Below, piece by piece: positions 35,301-47,650 of a DNA stretch of 64,000 nucleotides (position 1 is the first letter of the stretch; each line of letters opens with the position of its first letter). Under the pieces are notes generated by a model that worked only from the letters and a program-made list of their open reading frames with translations, was not told where the DNA came from and made no database searches. The DNA is taken from positions 6,448,001-6,512,000 of the forward strand of contig JASJZH010000005.1 in the NCBI GenBank assembly GCA_037178975.1, given 5' to 3'. Source of the DNA: Oscheius tipulae. Lineage: Eukaryota > Nematoda > Chromadorea > Rhabditida > Rhabditidae. Position numbers and translations under genes: made by a program.

Positions 35301-36200
35301 GATCCTCAAGGGTAATTTCTAGGCATGTTTTGCAAAATACGGGTCAGAAAGAAACAATATTAGAATGCTCTGACGCTAAAAGCGGACCTGTTTTTATACA
35401 GCCTGCTACGGCATTCGCCGAGTACTACGTCCGGAAATCATGACAAATAGTGGAGAGAACCCTCTGGTCCCTCAATTCCCTCTTTTCTCTATCCAACAGG
35501 CTAAACATAGCTTTGTTGATAGGGTACCTTCGTCTCAAGATCAAACAGCCTATATCCATTTTGAGCTTGGTCACCAGTTTAGTCATCTTTGGTAACAAAT
35601 TGTGATCATTATTCTCACGGCAATGGGAAACACTCAGTTTCTCCCGAGCGAATCGGGAAGGGCGAGATCACCAAGGAACTAAAATGGTTCCGCGTGTAGT
35701 TTGGGAAGGGGTTCTTCTCATTTCAAGAATGTTGTATCGTTACACGTATTTTTAGAAAATGCATTCTGCGAGTCTGAAAAGAGGAATGCTAACCGCTCGA
35801 CTTGGAAAGTTGGAGATGCTTCCAGGGGGCTCAGACGATCTAAAAAAACTGGTCAGTTCTAGAAATTGTGTTTTTAACAGAGCTGGGCAGAAGTTATGAT
35901 TTGAGTTCGATAAAAGTGCTCGCACGAAAGCCAATAAGCGCTCCCGCTAACAAATTCTCGCATCATCTGTTCAGTTAAAACTTGATTTTTAGAGCGCTAA
36001 TGGCGTCATGCCAAGGGGTGAACATGGCTAAAAAAAACAATGGCAAAAGCTGGAGAGAAATAGTTTGCGTCCGCGGTATCCAAATGCATGGCATTCACGT
36101 GCCACCCATACCAGGTCGACGCGGGTTTTTATAATCTCCGACCACGGGAGCCTGACGGACTGTCAATAGGTTGAAAAAAGAAACTTGTGGGTGGGGGTGG
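32378..36200. other. Gene-poor stretch
   Basis: Nearly 4 kb between the divergent starts of the receptor and the coiled-coil gene. All open frames are short and lack splice context or family motifs. Only a perfect 10-bp stem hairpin at 33694-33718 stands out. Long promoters, an unrecognised RNA gene or decayed sequence are all possible. Confidence 0.45.
33694..33718. repeat. Perfect 10-bp inverted repeat, 5-base loop
   Basis: CTTCCCCCAC, loop TCTAT, GTGGGGGAAG. All ten pairs are Watson-Crick. No T-run follows, and it is not near a recognised gene end. Confidence 0.85.
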
Positions 36201-39200
36201 ATGGCCTCCAGCGGCGCTCTTCTCTATACAGACCAACAGCAGAGAGATGGGAGGCGGATTAGTGAAGACAGGCGGGAATCGTACCGTCTGCACTGGGGCA
36301 GGCAAGGAAACTATTTGGACTCAGTGACCGATCGCTGGGGGAAAGAAATTTTCAGATTCTGCAAAAAGATGAGCTCCTGTCGAAGCTATGCAAACAGTAT
36401 GAAAGCTTGGTCAAGGGTGAGTCAACCTTAGTTTTGCTTTACAAACAAGGAAGCAAGTCTCTGTTGCTCTCAAATTGAGGAATGTGTCGAAAATTTACGA
36501 AAACATGGTCTTATCCTCGCTTATCTGATCTGTTCGCTTAATGCCCACAAATTGAGAGCATGTTTAGTTTCCGAGGAGAAGAAGAAACTACTCGAAGATG
36601 CAAAAAAACAACTCTTTGCTGCCAAGTCAAGAACAGAAGAGCTGGCTCAGAATAGGAAGAAAATGGAGGCTGTAGTTCGAAGCCTCGAGCCGAGTCCTAA
36701 ACCGAATCGAAAGAGAAGGGATGTAGTAGAGCAGGAACATGAGAATCTCCACAACCGGATTGAAATGAGACGCACTCGATTGAAGAGTCTGACAAGAAGA
36801 TGTAAGAGTGCAAATAATTCCAAGACGAGCAATTTCCAGACAAGACGGTGCAAGAGGAGGCGTCCAGAAGAAAAACAATGCTCGGTCATTGGCAGGCCAG
36901 CGAAAGGGAGCTAATTAAGGCGACAGAAAAAGACGAACGAGAGGCTCAGGTGAGGTAGTACTCATCTGTTTAGGGGTCTTACAGGACCTAGAAAACTACA
37001 TCTCCCGCCTTTCCGAGACTCTTTTCGAGCGTCAGCGAAAGTATGAAGAGATGGTTATAGGTGGTGAGTCGAAGTCAATCAGCGTATATTTTGATTTCCC
37101 AGCGCGGCAAACTGATAATCAGTGGAGCGAGTAATAACAGATCTTACACAAGAAAGCGAACGGGATTCTTGATTAGGGACAATCAAGAAGAACAGAATGA
37201 GACAAAATTACGCAGTGGAGGAGACAAGATTTTGAGTCAGAAAGAGTGAGCTGCAGATAGATCGCTAGAGATAGGAGAAGTACAGTATCTTTTCAAAAAG
37301 TGTACAGTAACATCATGAATAACATGTAGATCCGTGACAAGAAGCTTCTATCCGCCCTATCTTTCAGAGCAACACCACTTTTCCGGTTTATCCGGGATTG
37401 AAAAGAGTCTACGAGAAGATCGACGTCGTCTCTTGCGTGAGCGACAACAAATTGAAGAGTACCTTTCGAAAGAGAAAACTGCAGAAGAACCTCGAGAGAG
37501 AAGAGAAAGGAAAGAAATGAACTTAGACGAGATTAGCAGTCAGTGGCTAAAAACGATGAATGAGGTCAGTGTTTTGATCTCTGAAGCCTATATTTCCCAA
37601 CGTTACTTGTTGCCAAGGAAGAACGGGAGAGAACAATGACAAATATATTTTAAAAAAACTGTTCCAGCTCTTTTTATCCGACGTGAAACTGACCGAGCAG
37701 GAAGCAATCGGTGCAGCTTTATCCACACGACTCAGCCAGATTGAAGCTGCGCTAAGGCTTCTTCGAATGAAAAAGTTTTTCGCCCCTTGGATTAGTTTCA
37801 ATGGTTTTTTTCCAGAGAGCCCACGATATATTCGGCTTTCAGTAGAAAAGAGGATGGAGGGGGTGAAAAAGACAAGAAGGGACAGAGACAGTTCGAGCAA
37901 GACGTTAAGATTCCCGACTTTAGGAGAAAGATAAAGGTAAGTTCGAAAAAAACTCAAGGGACCAAACAGGTAAAAGACTCGAAAAATGGCAAAATGGAGC
38001 CGTGAGAGTCAATTGAATGCATTAGAGGAAAGGTAATACGAGTCCGCTCGAGGGAAGGAAATTATGCTGTGTGCTATCTTGTGACAAGGGGTAAAAGACC
38101 AATTTTAGGAGTTTATACAGCGGGAACAAGTTATAAATAAAGCGTTCCTGGGTGACGAGAACCAGGACGTTGATTCGAGTTATTGGGAAAACTTGGATGA
38201 GGTCAAGAGGGAGACTGCTAAGCGGAAACAGGTGAAACAAAGAGGGACAAAAACAGATCAAACGCACTTCAGATGGTCCAACAGGGAGAAGAATGGGCAA
38301 AGAAGAAAATGGCTGAGGAAGTCGCTTCAAAAATAAGAACCGTGGAGCAATATAAACACGAAGTGGAAGTCAGTGAGACCAGGGCTCTTCGACTGAAGAA
38401 GGAACTACAAGTGAGTGACCCAGAAACATTCTACTGTACTCAAAATGATCTGTGAATCAGCCTCTACCCTTTGACTGTCTCACATTTTCCCAATAAGGTC
38501 CAATCACCAAACTACGCCATAATTGGGCTATCCAAATCCAATCAATCTTTGAATTCCTGACATTTTCCAACCAGCTCCAGAGATCGGAATGAAAAGTAGG
38601 CTCGATAATATGACAGATGTTAAAAGATGAAAGTTCACTGAAGCGACAAATTAGCGGGAAAGCCCTTTCCTTCGATGAATAAACTAACGGGAACAATTTG
38701 ATACGCAGATGTTGAAGTTAAGAGTTTTCACGTAAATGTCATTTCCAGGCGAAAAAGCAGGAAGTCCGAAACGAGGAGAAGAAAAAAGAGGCGGCTGAAA
38801 GAAGACGTCGTCAACGGAAACAGGAACAAGAACAGGATAGAGCACGTGAAGAGGGTTTTAGAAGACAAAAGGTTTGTCAATTTTTAACACGAAAATGACC
38901 CCGAGTACCAAGTTTTTCCGCGATAGACGATAGGAAGTGAGCCGTGCGAAACTATAACACTTCCAAGTAGAGTCTGCTCAAGAAAACAACCCGCTTTTTG
39001 ACACTGCTCCTCATTTTGACTTAGTGTCTCTACCGTATCATCACGTTGTGTTAGGATTTCGGAACTCATCTCATCCTACCTTTACCATTTGTCTACAACA
39101 CATGTCAAAGGTTAGTTTAGACGAAGCTTGTCAAGTCAACATGGACTTTTTGTAAAGTTATCCTTGACATGTTGATTCAGACGAAAGTTAGTTAAATTTT

Positions 39201-40224
39201 GAAAAAGAGGACTGGGTGTCCGGTAAGGTGCGGAAGAGAATGGCCAGCTAGTTATGTAAGTTCGCCACATGATTCTTTTCAGTTGGAAAACCATCAAAGC
39301 AGTCTCGCAGAGCTTCGAGTAAAACGTCACGATGCGGAAACAAAAAGGAGACAGATACGTTCTGATATAACTACATCAGAGAGGGAGCTGACAGACATGA
39401 AGGCGCGTCTTCACGCGCTCAGAGTCAATCAAACTGATGACACGGTAAGTGCTGTTTTGGACTGGAAGGTGTTTTTCCGCTCGAAAGATTATGGACTAGT
39501 TCAATTGAAGGCTGACAGATAGGACGAGGACATAAGTTGGCACAAGTTTCTTTTCCAGTTTCAGAGATCGTGACAATTAGAGTCCGATTCAAGTACTTGT
39601 GAGAAAAGAGAGAAAGAATGGGTTTGAGGGAAAAAATGATGCATCAGGCTGTTCGGGCGAGTTCAAAAACGTAATGTGAATATAAATATACTTATTGTCA
39701 TCAAAGTCGTTTCTCACTGAACAGCAAGATCAAAGATTTTTCTGATGTTACAAATTTATACTGAACACAGATCACATGTCATATTTTAGTCAGAACTTCA
39801 CAAAACCAAAGAGGGTCTACAGACAAGGGCTCAAGAATTACAAGGCCTGGAAGCAGAGCTCAGGAAAATGCTCTCGGATGCCACAAAATCCAATCAAGGG
39901 GCGAAGGAGCAGTTGGCAGTCGTCAAGCCGTACCGTAAGTATTTACAAAGAAGAAGAGAGAATTGCCTGGGAAAGCAACTCCCTGTTTATGGTTAGATAG
40001 TCTCTTGCGTAGTCTTTTCTGTTTTGCTGACTCTTACTCTCATGTTGATTTTCCGTTTCTAATCCTGTGTGTCAAAGTTGCTTTCACCATATGACTATTT
40101 TTCAGAGATTGAACAGCAAGAAATGGACTACTTGCTGGATCAGGAGAAACAATTGGACAGACAACTACGAGAAGCTCAAAAACAAGTCGAAGCAGAACAT
40201 TCCTATCCAGAATTTTTTCATTAG
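36201..40224 (+). CDS. Long coiled-coil protein, orphan
   Basis: At least twelve short exons join in frame into a highly charged helical protein. In order: ILQKDELLSKLCKQYESLVK, VSEEKKKLLEDAKKQLFAAK, EHENLHNRIEMRRTRLKSLT, DLENYISRLSETLFERQRKY, RRRLLRERQQIEEYLSKEK, LNLDEISSQWLKTMNE-type linker, LTEQEAIGAALSTRLSQIEA, EWAKKKMAEEVASKIRTVEQ, a run of EKKKEAAERRRRQRKQEQEQ, SERELTDMKARLHALRVNQ, and EMDYLLDQEKQLDRQLREAQ, ending EFFH-stop at 40222-40224. Trichohyalin-like charge patterns suggest a structural, cytoskeletal or chromosomal role. No ortholog recognised. The 5' end is weak: MASSGALLYTDQQQ at 36201 joins in phase only across a 32-base intron. Confidence 0.68.
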
Positions 40225-42313
40225 ATGAATAAAGGGCTCTTTTGCACTACACGAAACGCAGTTTCCTCTAGGCACTAGTTGCAATTAGAAATGTCTAACA
40301 GAGACATTCGTTACTGTAACTTAGGACGAGGTATCAATTAAAAATACTTAGATAGTTTGAAATAGCAAGTAGTTACAAGCACTTTTGGAAACTGGGCTCA
40401 ATTGAAAGTGCGTTGCGTGTAGTACAAAAAAACCGGATACAGTTTTGCTCGAGCTATTATCTTCTTTTGACCTTGAAATCGTATAGATGAAATGATGTTT
40501 AATCCGAGCCAAAGGACCATCAAGACAACAAAAATGTTTGGGGACCAGTCCTTGTGAGGATGAGCGTTCAAAAAGAAGCGAGTCAACACTTTTCAGTTCA
40601 TCTTAGTTACGACACCTTGTCCTTAACCCTGTACGCTCTCCCAGAAATCTTCCTATTCTCCACGCCCGTTTAAAGTGGGTAACCATGTGGAGACCACACA
40701 ATACGGATTATACTCGACCTTTTGACTCGATCCCATCTTTTTTTCTTCCAGGTAGCCATGTGACTGTTTGTCCTCTATGACGTGCGACACAGGGACCATT
40801 GATTACCGGTCTGCGGGGCGACCCATCGCCCGTCTGGTTGCAGCCACCTTTCAAACAGTTTTCACCTTTTCGACAATACCAACATTTTTCCCCCATACTT
40901 CCTCGTCCCGATTGCAAAATCTATACAATAGTCTGACATTCTCACAATGTATATCCTCCGCTCATTGACTCTCACATGCTTTTGACAATTTTCCTATTTT
41001 GTTTAATTTAAACTTTCTATAAATATTTTTGTACTAATCCGACGACATCGAAAAACTTTTTTGAACAAAATCCAACAAAAGCTAAATCAAATGAGCTGAA
41101 TTGAAACCACGACGGTAATTGCCCGAAGATTTGTGACAGCAACACAGATCAACAGGAAACCATTTTGTTTCACGCGGCCGCGTTTCTATGACTGCTCGTC
41201 CCATAGCATATGAACTTGTTTTTGTTATAGCTAACTCGCTGTTTTGAATAACACTATTGTTAGTTGACGATTAGTGTCCTTTCTAATGGTGTGTGTCATT
41301 CTTTTGAAAAATATTCGTTCGGGGAAGTAGATTAGCTCACTAGGTGTATCTATTGAAGTAGGAGAACATCGGACGTGTCCGCTCAACTCTCAGAATCCAA
41401 TTTATTTTTATGTAATGTCCACATTCCAGCAACTAGAATCCCGAAATCACTGGGACCTTCGATGATCTCAATTCTCTAAAGTACATGTCAAAGGCGACAG
41501 TCAATAAGTCAGTTGGATCGAACTCTTATGTGTTTTCTGAAAGGCAGTTTTCTCTCGCTGGATGAAAATGGCAAGATAGGGGTCTTTGTGGTCTGTCTGG
41601 TCCACAGCTTTTTTTCCTCTTCCTTCTTGCTTGCCTCATCCTCATACCGTTCTGCATAGAAAATGATGTTCCCATCCATTTGCCAGCGATTTGTGCGATA
41701 TTGTGTCGAGCGAAAGGGAGGGCAAGTCGGGTTCATGCCTGCAGCACGTGGACAACTCCCCAGCCCTATATACGGAGCTCCACGGAAACAGCCATTCTCT
41801 CCACCCCATTTTTGCAAAGCTCTCGAAAATTTTTTTAACTTGGAGCGGTCGAAAACTTCTTCGATGCGGTAACGTCGACTCTTATCGGTCCAACAGTGAA
41901 CCGCGGGCACTTTCGATAAACTTTTCGTTTTGAGCTATCTCTCTTCAAAAGTTGTTTTTTTTTACCTTTTCTTTGCGTTTTTTAATGATGCAAAACTCAT
42001 TTGATCTTCTCTAATTCAACTTCGTATCGACGCCAGGTCTAATCGTCTTGTCCACAACATCTCAAAATCGTGTTAATAGTTCAAAGGATAGAGAAAGGTA
42101 ACAGCGAAAAGAGAGAACATAGATCAACAATTGTACAGTTGTAAGCTGAGACAATGCCACTCCCGGTCCAACTATATGACTCACGGTTATTGTTTGTCCA
42201 GCTCGTTGATTTATGTCGCGTCGGCTGCTGCTTCTTCTCTGTTCTCCGAACAGCCTCCTATTTTTTCAGTTTATGTCAAAAAAACTATTTCAGATTCTCT
42301 CAAGCTTGTAAAG
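40225..42313. other. Upstream region of receptor A
   Basis: About 2 kb with no convincing gene. It contains a block at 40760-40806 shared with the region upstream of receptor B. A minus-strand open frame at 41910-41509 includes CPRAAGMNP, faintly like an NHR second finger, but the match is too short to call. Confidence 0.45.
40760..40806 (+). promoter_or_regulatory. Conserved upstream block, copy 1
   Basis: Reads GTGACTGTTTGTCCTCTATG then ACGTG..ACAGGGACCATTGATTAC. It matches 47211-47262 at most positions with small indels. It contains CTCTATGACGTG (CRE-like TGACGTG) and CCATTGATTAC. It lies 1.5 kb before receptor A. Confidence 0.6.
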
Positions 42314-44252
42314 ATGATGACGGCTCGCTACGATCCAATAAACCTCACCTACCCACAGTTTTATGACAGCGAGATCAAGCTAGAAGACGATTTGGAGCTG
42401 ACTACCATCTCGAGAAGAAGGTCAAGTAGTCCTCCGTCGACTTCAACTGATTCTACAAATGAAACTCTGCCAAGGAATGTCTGTCCGACTACCTGTTCTG
42501 TCTGTGGAGACACGGCAACTGGGTATCATTACGAGGTTCCGTCCTGCAATGGCTGTAAAACGTTCTTCCGAAGAACAGTGTTGGCCCAGAAGAAGTACGA
42601 GTGCAAGAAGGGATGGGAGTGCTTCAAGATTCTACCCAAAGGTAAGAGGAAACACAGAGCGACACTGAGAAATCCATTCCAGAAAAGAGATGTTCCTGTC
42701 GAGCCTGTCGCTTCAAGCAATGTGTCGACGTTGGGATGAATCCTCTCGCGATCCAAAGCGATCAAGATCACAACGAGAACGACATGATCAAGACCATCAT
42801 CCGCAAACGGTCATCTCCATCCCAATCGCAGGCCTTGGTTCCCACAACAACCTCCCAATCAACGGAGAACAAGCTGGTAGGCTCAAAATTATCCCTCGTC
42901 CCTCAAAAGTGCAAAGATCTGCACCAGATGCGGCATTGTTTGTTCTCACTGCCTCTCTCCCTTGTCGCATAGTAGCGATTTTCGGCCTAGCCCGGAGGAC
43001 AGATGACTCATAGTGATTTGTTGCAGATGCAGGTCAGGATGATCACAGTCGACCAACAGATAGCGAGCATGATCGATGGACTTCTGTACTTGGAGATCAA
43101 AAAGGATACCTTGAGAAAAAGCGCATACAATCCTGATCCAATGAGCATGCCCTCGCTGAAAGAAATCCTGAAGTTGTCCAATACGCTGTCAATAGGAGAC
43201 AAAGTTGGGGTGAGTTATTTTTACTATCACAATGAAACAAGTTTCTTGTAGTTTCAAAGTGCATGAAGTTCCTCGTAATTAGATACCCTACTCAATTCGG
43301 AATAATTGTGAGTAACAGAATTCTGTTACGAAACAGTAAACTAGTGCTACAGTATTGCTTAGTTTCTATGAAAAGTTGAAAATGACGTCCATGTATCGTA
43401 AAAATCCGAGTTGTTTCTTTTCCCAAACACCAATGAACTTTTCAGCCAATGCCCAACTGGCCCCTCGAAATGCCAGTCTGTCATCCTGCCGAGAAACGTG
43501 AATGCTACAATCCCTTGCGAAAGCACTGGTTCGTCTTCGACATGTTCGTCTGCATCGAATACGCCAAGACCTTCCCCTTCTTCCATCACCTGTCCGAGGA
43601 GGATCAATTCATCTTGACCAAAAATGTGACGATGCTAACGTTCATGCTCACCCAGGCCTTCTTCTCCTACGAGCACAAACACAACACTCTTCTGCATCCA
43701 GATGGCACGGGATTGCCTCCAAGGGGAAGAGATAACGAGTAAGTAAGGACAAATCTCGAATAATTACCTTCTAGCAGTCCCAAGTTCCACAAGTCGCACT
43801 CGCTCAAGATGCAAAGCATTGAACCGATGATCCGATCTCAGCTGACCAAGAAGGAATACGTCCTGCTGAAGGCTATTCTTCTGTGCAATTCGGGTGAGAC
43901 TATTCTTCTTCATGGAGTTTTTATGTCTTCTATGCCTGTGAACAATTTATTTTCAGGCCTCAGCGATCTCTCAGATCATGCGATAAAACTGATTACCGAG
44001 GAACGAGAGCGGCACTCGAAAGCTCTATTCAAAGTTTGCATGACTGAAGGGTAACCTCTCTTTTGAAAAGTTTTCTAACGCTCGTGTTTCAGCGGTTCCG
44101 GTGGTCCTGCTCGTTATGCAGCCATTCTGGCCATGGTAGACACGATTGAGAATCTCTCAAGACAGCAGAAAGACCTCCATCTGTTGTGGAGGATCAGTCA
44201 ACCAAACCGACAGCCAAGATGCAAGCTCCTAGAAGATATTTTGGGATTCTAG
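42314..44252 (+). CDS. Nuclear hormone receptor A (tandem paralog)
   Basis: Starts [18 protein letters not shown] just after a TATTTCAG acceptor (5' UTR intron or trans-splice). The DNA-binding domain has [21 protein letters not shown]-box [10 protein letters not shown], then [15 protein letters not shown] and [20 protein letters not shown]. The ligand-binding domain has [114 protein letters not shown], and an acidic AF-2-like end LLEDILGF. Introns sit at the same places as in receptors B and C. A nematode-specific expansion with no obvious ligand; regulatory targets are unknown. Confidence 0.9.
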
Positions 44253-44565
44253 GCCTGTTGTAGCCCAACATTTTCAGGTATATTTTCAACTAAAAAAAAT
44301 TGGCGATGCTTGGAACCTTTTTAAATGTTTTATGTTTTCAGGAGACGAAGCAATATACCTCCTAGTCCAATGATCTCTCTTTTTTTACTCTCATTGTCAG
44401 TAAAATAATCCAATTGTGATATTATATGTACCGATTTATAGAAGTGATATCTCTGTACAATCAGTCGATCTTCAATCACTGTACAATAAAGCTTTTATTG
44501 ATAAGAACTTTGTATCAATCTAACTACGGCAGGCTGTTGTTACGATCTGTCGTAAGCCGTCAAGA

Positions 44566-45170
44566 GATCAATGAAGGCTTGAGGTTAAGATCCGAATCGG
44601 AATCTCCGTTGTAGCCGGAGTAATCCAAGGGGAAACAATCTCGGGGAACAATGTTGGATCTAAGATTGACCAAATCATCGAAGGAACGGACGTTTGTATA
44701 AATAGAGACGTTGCGGGAACATAAGCCTGTCAGCTCGTCTATGAAGAAGAGGTACAGGCTGCCCGGATTGGCCATCAGGGCTATGACGATGCCCTAAGCA
44801 GTATGGGCGAATGTACGCGATCTTCTGAGTAATTGTAGTAGCCATTAATCGTCTCTGCCTTCTAGTTCCATTTGCCTGAACCCCATTTCTAAGAAAAACA
44901 CTATTAGTTAACTGTTACTGTCACTACCCAAAAGTTCACATACTTCTGTTCAACCATTCTGACAACTGACATGTTAAGCTAAATGCATTAGTGCTGTCGA
45001 ATTGTGTCCTTCGAGGCTTCTGAAACGACTTTCAAAACAAGATTACCTAAGAACGAATCACTTCGTTCACAACAGTCTTCGGCACCTCCAAACTCGGCGA
45101 TTGGAAAAAGGTCAGCTCCGCCTCAATTATCCTTTCTTTTGGATAGTGTGCCTCTGACTAAAGTTGGTAC
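44566..45170 (-). pseudogene. Broken copy of orphan gene X
   Basis: Minus-strand remnants align with two exons of gene X at 46969-45365. The left piece reads AELTFFQSPSLEVPKTVVNE, against MELSFFKSPNLETLKSVVKE in X, and then hits a stop. The next piece starts KWGSGKWN followed by an in-frame TAG where X has KWRSGNWNYN, then another stop, then LDYSGYNGDSDSDLNLKPSL against VDYSAYKGDPDSGLDGRAFI. The 5' exons were not found. It lies between receptor A and intact X, as expected of a degraded segmental duplicate. Confidence 0.72.
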
Positions 45171-45364
45171 CTTTGGCTCGTCTACCCTACTCTCGTCTCC
45201 ACTATAATGACTCCTACCGGAGTACAACACATGTACTTAAGTAGACTACCGTAGTTGTAAAGTAGAGTTGGAATTGAGGAAACTGTCCTTCTCGTATGAG
45301 AATTGTCATTGTAAGATTTATTGAAGTGAAGAAAAACATTGGAGGCACGTAAGAAGTGAATACA

Positions 45365-46969
45365 TTACTGCTTGTTATATGGATGGTGGCGTTTTACTGG
45401 TCGACGTTGACCAGCAAGAGGCATTCTTTGAACTGTCCGTATTGGTCCAGACTCACTTCTCGGAAATGGTTCCAGAGTCCCTTCTCGCTCGAGATCAGGA
45501 ATTTCCACATGAACTGGATAGCGCTCCCGATCATACCCAACCAAAAGCTCAATGAAAGCTCGGCCATCAAGCCCCGAATCGGGATCTCCCTTGTAGGCAG
45601 AGTAATCCACGGGAATCTGACTCTGTGCAGTGGATCGAATGTTGCCAAAATCGTTGAGGGAATAGATGTTAGAATGCATTGAGAGGTTGATGGAGTGACG
45701 GGCCGATTCATATTTTGTTGAGCCCAGAATAAGGACGAGGTAGCGATTATTCGGATCCGCTACCAGAACTGTCATCGATCCATCTGCGGCGGTATGGATG
45801 CGAGTGCGGTCACCGGATACTGCTGCAAGAAAGCCTGCGATGGTACTCAGGTAAGTAGCTTCAATCGTAACCGCATTGTAGTTCCAGTTCCCCGATCGCC
45901 ATTTCTGAAGCTTGATGAACAGGTGACACTACAGTATTACCATGACAGCATCGGTAACAAAAGGTAAGGTCAGCGAAAAACGGGCGTTAACCTGCTCTGC
46001 CAAGTACGTCAGACTCGTTAGATGGGAGCTGTGAGTGATCTTCTTGGGTTTCTAGAACCGAAGGTCGAAACTGTTCGATATAAATGGATACCATTTCCTT
46101 CACGACAGACTTTAGTGTCTCCAAGTTCGGCGATTTAAAGAATGAGAGCTCCATTCCAAACATCCAAGGCTTTTTTCTCATTTTCGGAGAGCCGTCTCTA
46201 AGTCTGAGCTCGATCTTGGTGAAAGCCCACTTCATTCGACTGAAGACATCGAGAAAGCTATTTCCATCCCAGTAACTCTTTATTCCGTCAAATGTAAATG
46301 GAAGAATTGTAATCGGGTCGATGTCAAATCGATAATTCTGATTGGCTGGGCAGTACCACATGTTCTAAAATGTAACCGGTGGGTATAATATTTAATTCGT
46401 CTGCAACTCACATCTTTACCGCCATTCCCTGAGAAAAAAGCGAGATTCCCGCGCCGGAGTCGAATGTTGAACTTTGTCGAATGCTCAATCAGAAGCCTAT
46501 AGACAGACTTACGAAGACGATGAGATCTGACAAAAGCGCGCGAGTGCATCTGCAAAATATGTCTTTTGTTCGAGCTCAGTCGACTCACCTTGGAGAAAAT
46601 AGCCATCAGATCCTTGTGCCCAACATTCTCCAGTGGAATGGGCAGTGGAAGTGGGAGAGAACAACTTCCTCGTTTAGCAAGAGTTGTCAAGAAAGGACTT
46701 TGCGTTTCTTCATCCCAATCGACTCGTTTCTCCAGCCTTGTTTTCAGATAGTCTTTCCGTCTTTTGAACTCTCTGTCACTGAGCTGAACACATTATTAAT
46801 GATAAAAGAAAATACTGACCTTGGAGATGTGGATAACGCTGTTAGTCCAGAACTCTTCTGGGAAAGCCTCGGGGTTTTTGAAGACAGATTCGGGGGGCTC
46901 TCTAACTTCTGGTGGAGGGTGATTTCTTGCATACATGGCTCGATCCATGTGGGTGAAAAGTGGATGCAT
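45365..46969 (-). CDS. Orphan gene X, nematode protein of unknown function
   Basis: Starts MHPLFTHMDRAMYARNHPPP (ATG 46969). Further exons: LSDREFKRRKDYLKTRLEKR, GSCSLPLPLPIPLENVGHKD, SVYRLLIEHSTKFNIRLRRG, then NMWYCPANQNYRFDIDPITI..PFTFDGIKSYWDG, ELSFFKSPNLETLKSVVKEM, and finally KWRSGNWNYNAVTIEATYLS followed by a basic tail KRHHPYNKQ-stop (45367-45365). No signal peptide, no transmembrane segment and no domain I can name. The junction before KWRSGNWN is best explained by donor GAC|GTACTT (about 46000), but it is not certain. A truncated copy lies next to it, showing past duplication with the neighbouring receptors. Confidence 0.68.
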
Positions 46970-47210
46970 TGTGATATAAAATGTTGTTATTGGGTACAGG
47001 TGGAGTTCACAATTATCGATTTCAGATTTTTGTTGCCGCTTTTAGAAAGAACACGAGGTTATTTATTAGGGTAAACTTTTTCTGAAATGTGACTTTTTGT
47101 TTCAAAGAAACAACAAAGATTTATCTCTGTCTGCAGCAACAACGGGGTTCACCAAGTTCAAAGATTATTCCTCCCCCACGGCCAGCCCGTCTCGCCCCTT
47201 TTTTCTCCTC

Positions 47211-47262
47211 GTGACTGTTTGCCGCTCTATGACGTGTACGAAATGGGGACTCCATTGATTAC
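47211..47262 (+). promoter_or_regulatory. Conserved upstream block, copy 2
   Basis: Shares GTGACTGTTTG, CTCTATGACGTG and CCATTGATTAC in the same order as 40760-40806. It lies 1.1 kb before receptor B. Confidence 0.6.
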
Positions 47263-47594
47263 TACCCGGCTCTCCGGTACCGGTTACTAAACTTATCCCT
47301 TTATTTCCATTTTTATACGGATATTTTATATACGGATTTCGTAATCTCCAGTATCAGTTTCGAAAATTGCCGCAGCAATGATGACAAATATGCTTCCGGG
47401 GCTTTCGATTGCATTTTCCCTTTATAAAATCTCGCTTTTGTTGGAAAAAAATAATCTCTCGATCCTTCACAAACAGGCGAGACGCGTGTTCACACACTTT
47501 TCTCCCTCGCCCGTAGACGGAACGACTAAAAAGAGAGACAAAGGTAGTTTTCAGTTTTAACAGTGAGAAGCTGGTTAATTCTCTTATAATTTCT

Positions 47595-47650
47595 GTTCAA
47601 AAGAGCAACAATCATTCCCCCTAATGGGAATGATTGTTGCTCTTTTGAAC
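47595..47650. repeat. Perfect 25-bp hairpin with 6-base loop
   Basis: Left arm GTTCAAAAGAGCAACAATCA+TTCCC, loop CCTAAT, right arm GGGAATGATTGTTGCTCTTT+TGAAC. All 25 pairs are Watson-Crick. It could be a recent miniature inverted-repeat element, a small-RNA hairpin precursor or a cruciform site. Confidence 0.95.

Noticed and set aside
41509-41910. Minus-strand frame with CPRAAGMNP, like an NHR second finger
   Set aside because: Only about nine residues match; the Cys spacing and P-box are missing. Not enough for a pseudogene call.
42131-42313. In-frame upstream extension of receptor A from an ATG at 42131
   Set aside because: A TATTTCAG acceptor lies just before MMTARYDP, and receptor B starts at the same place. 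The upstream codons are not conserved.
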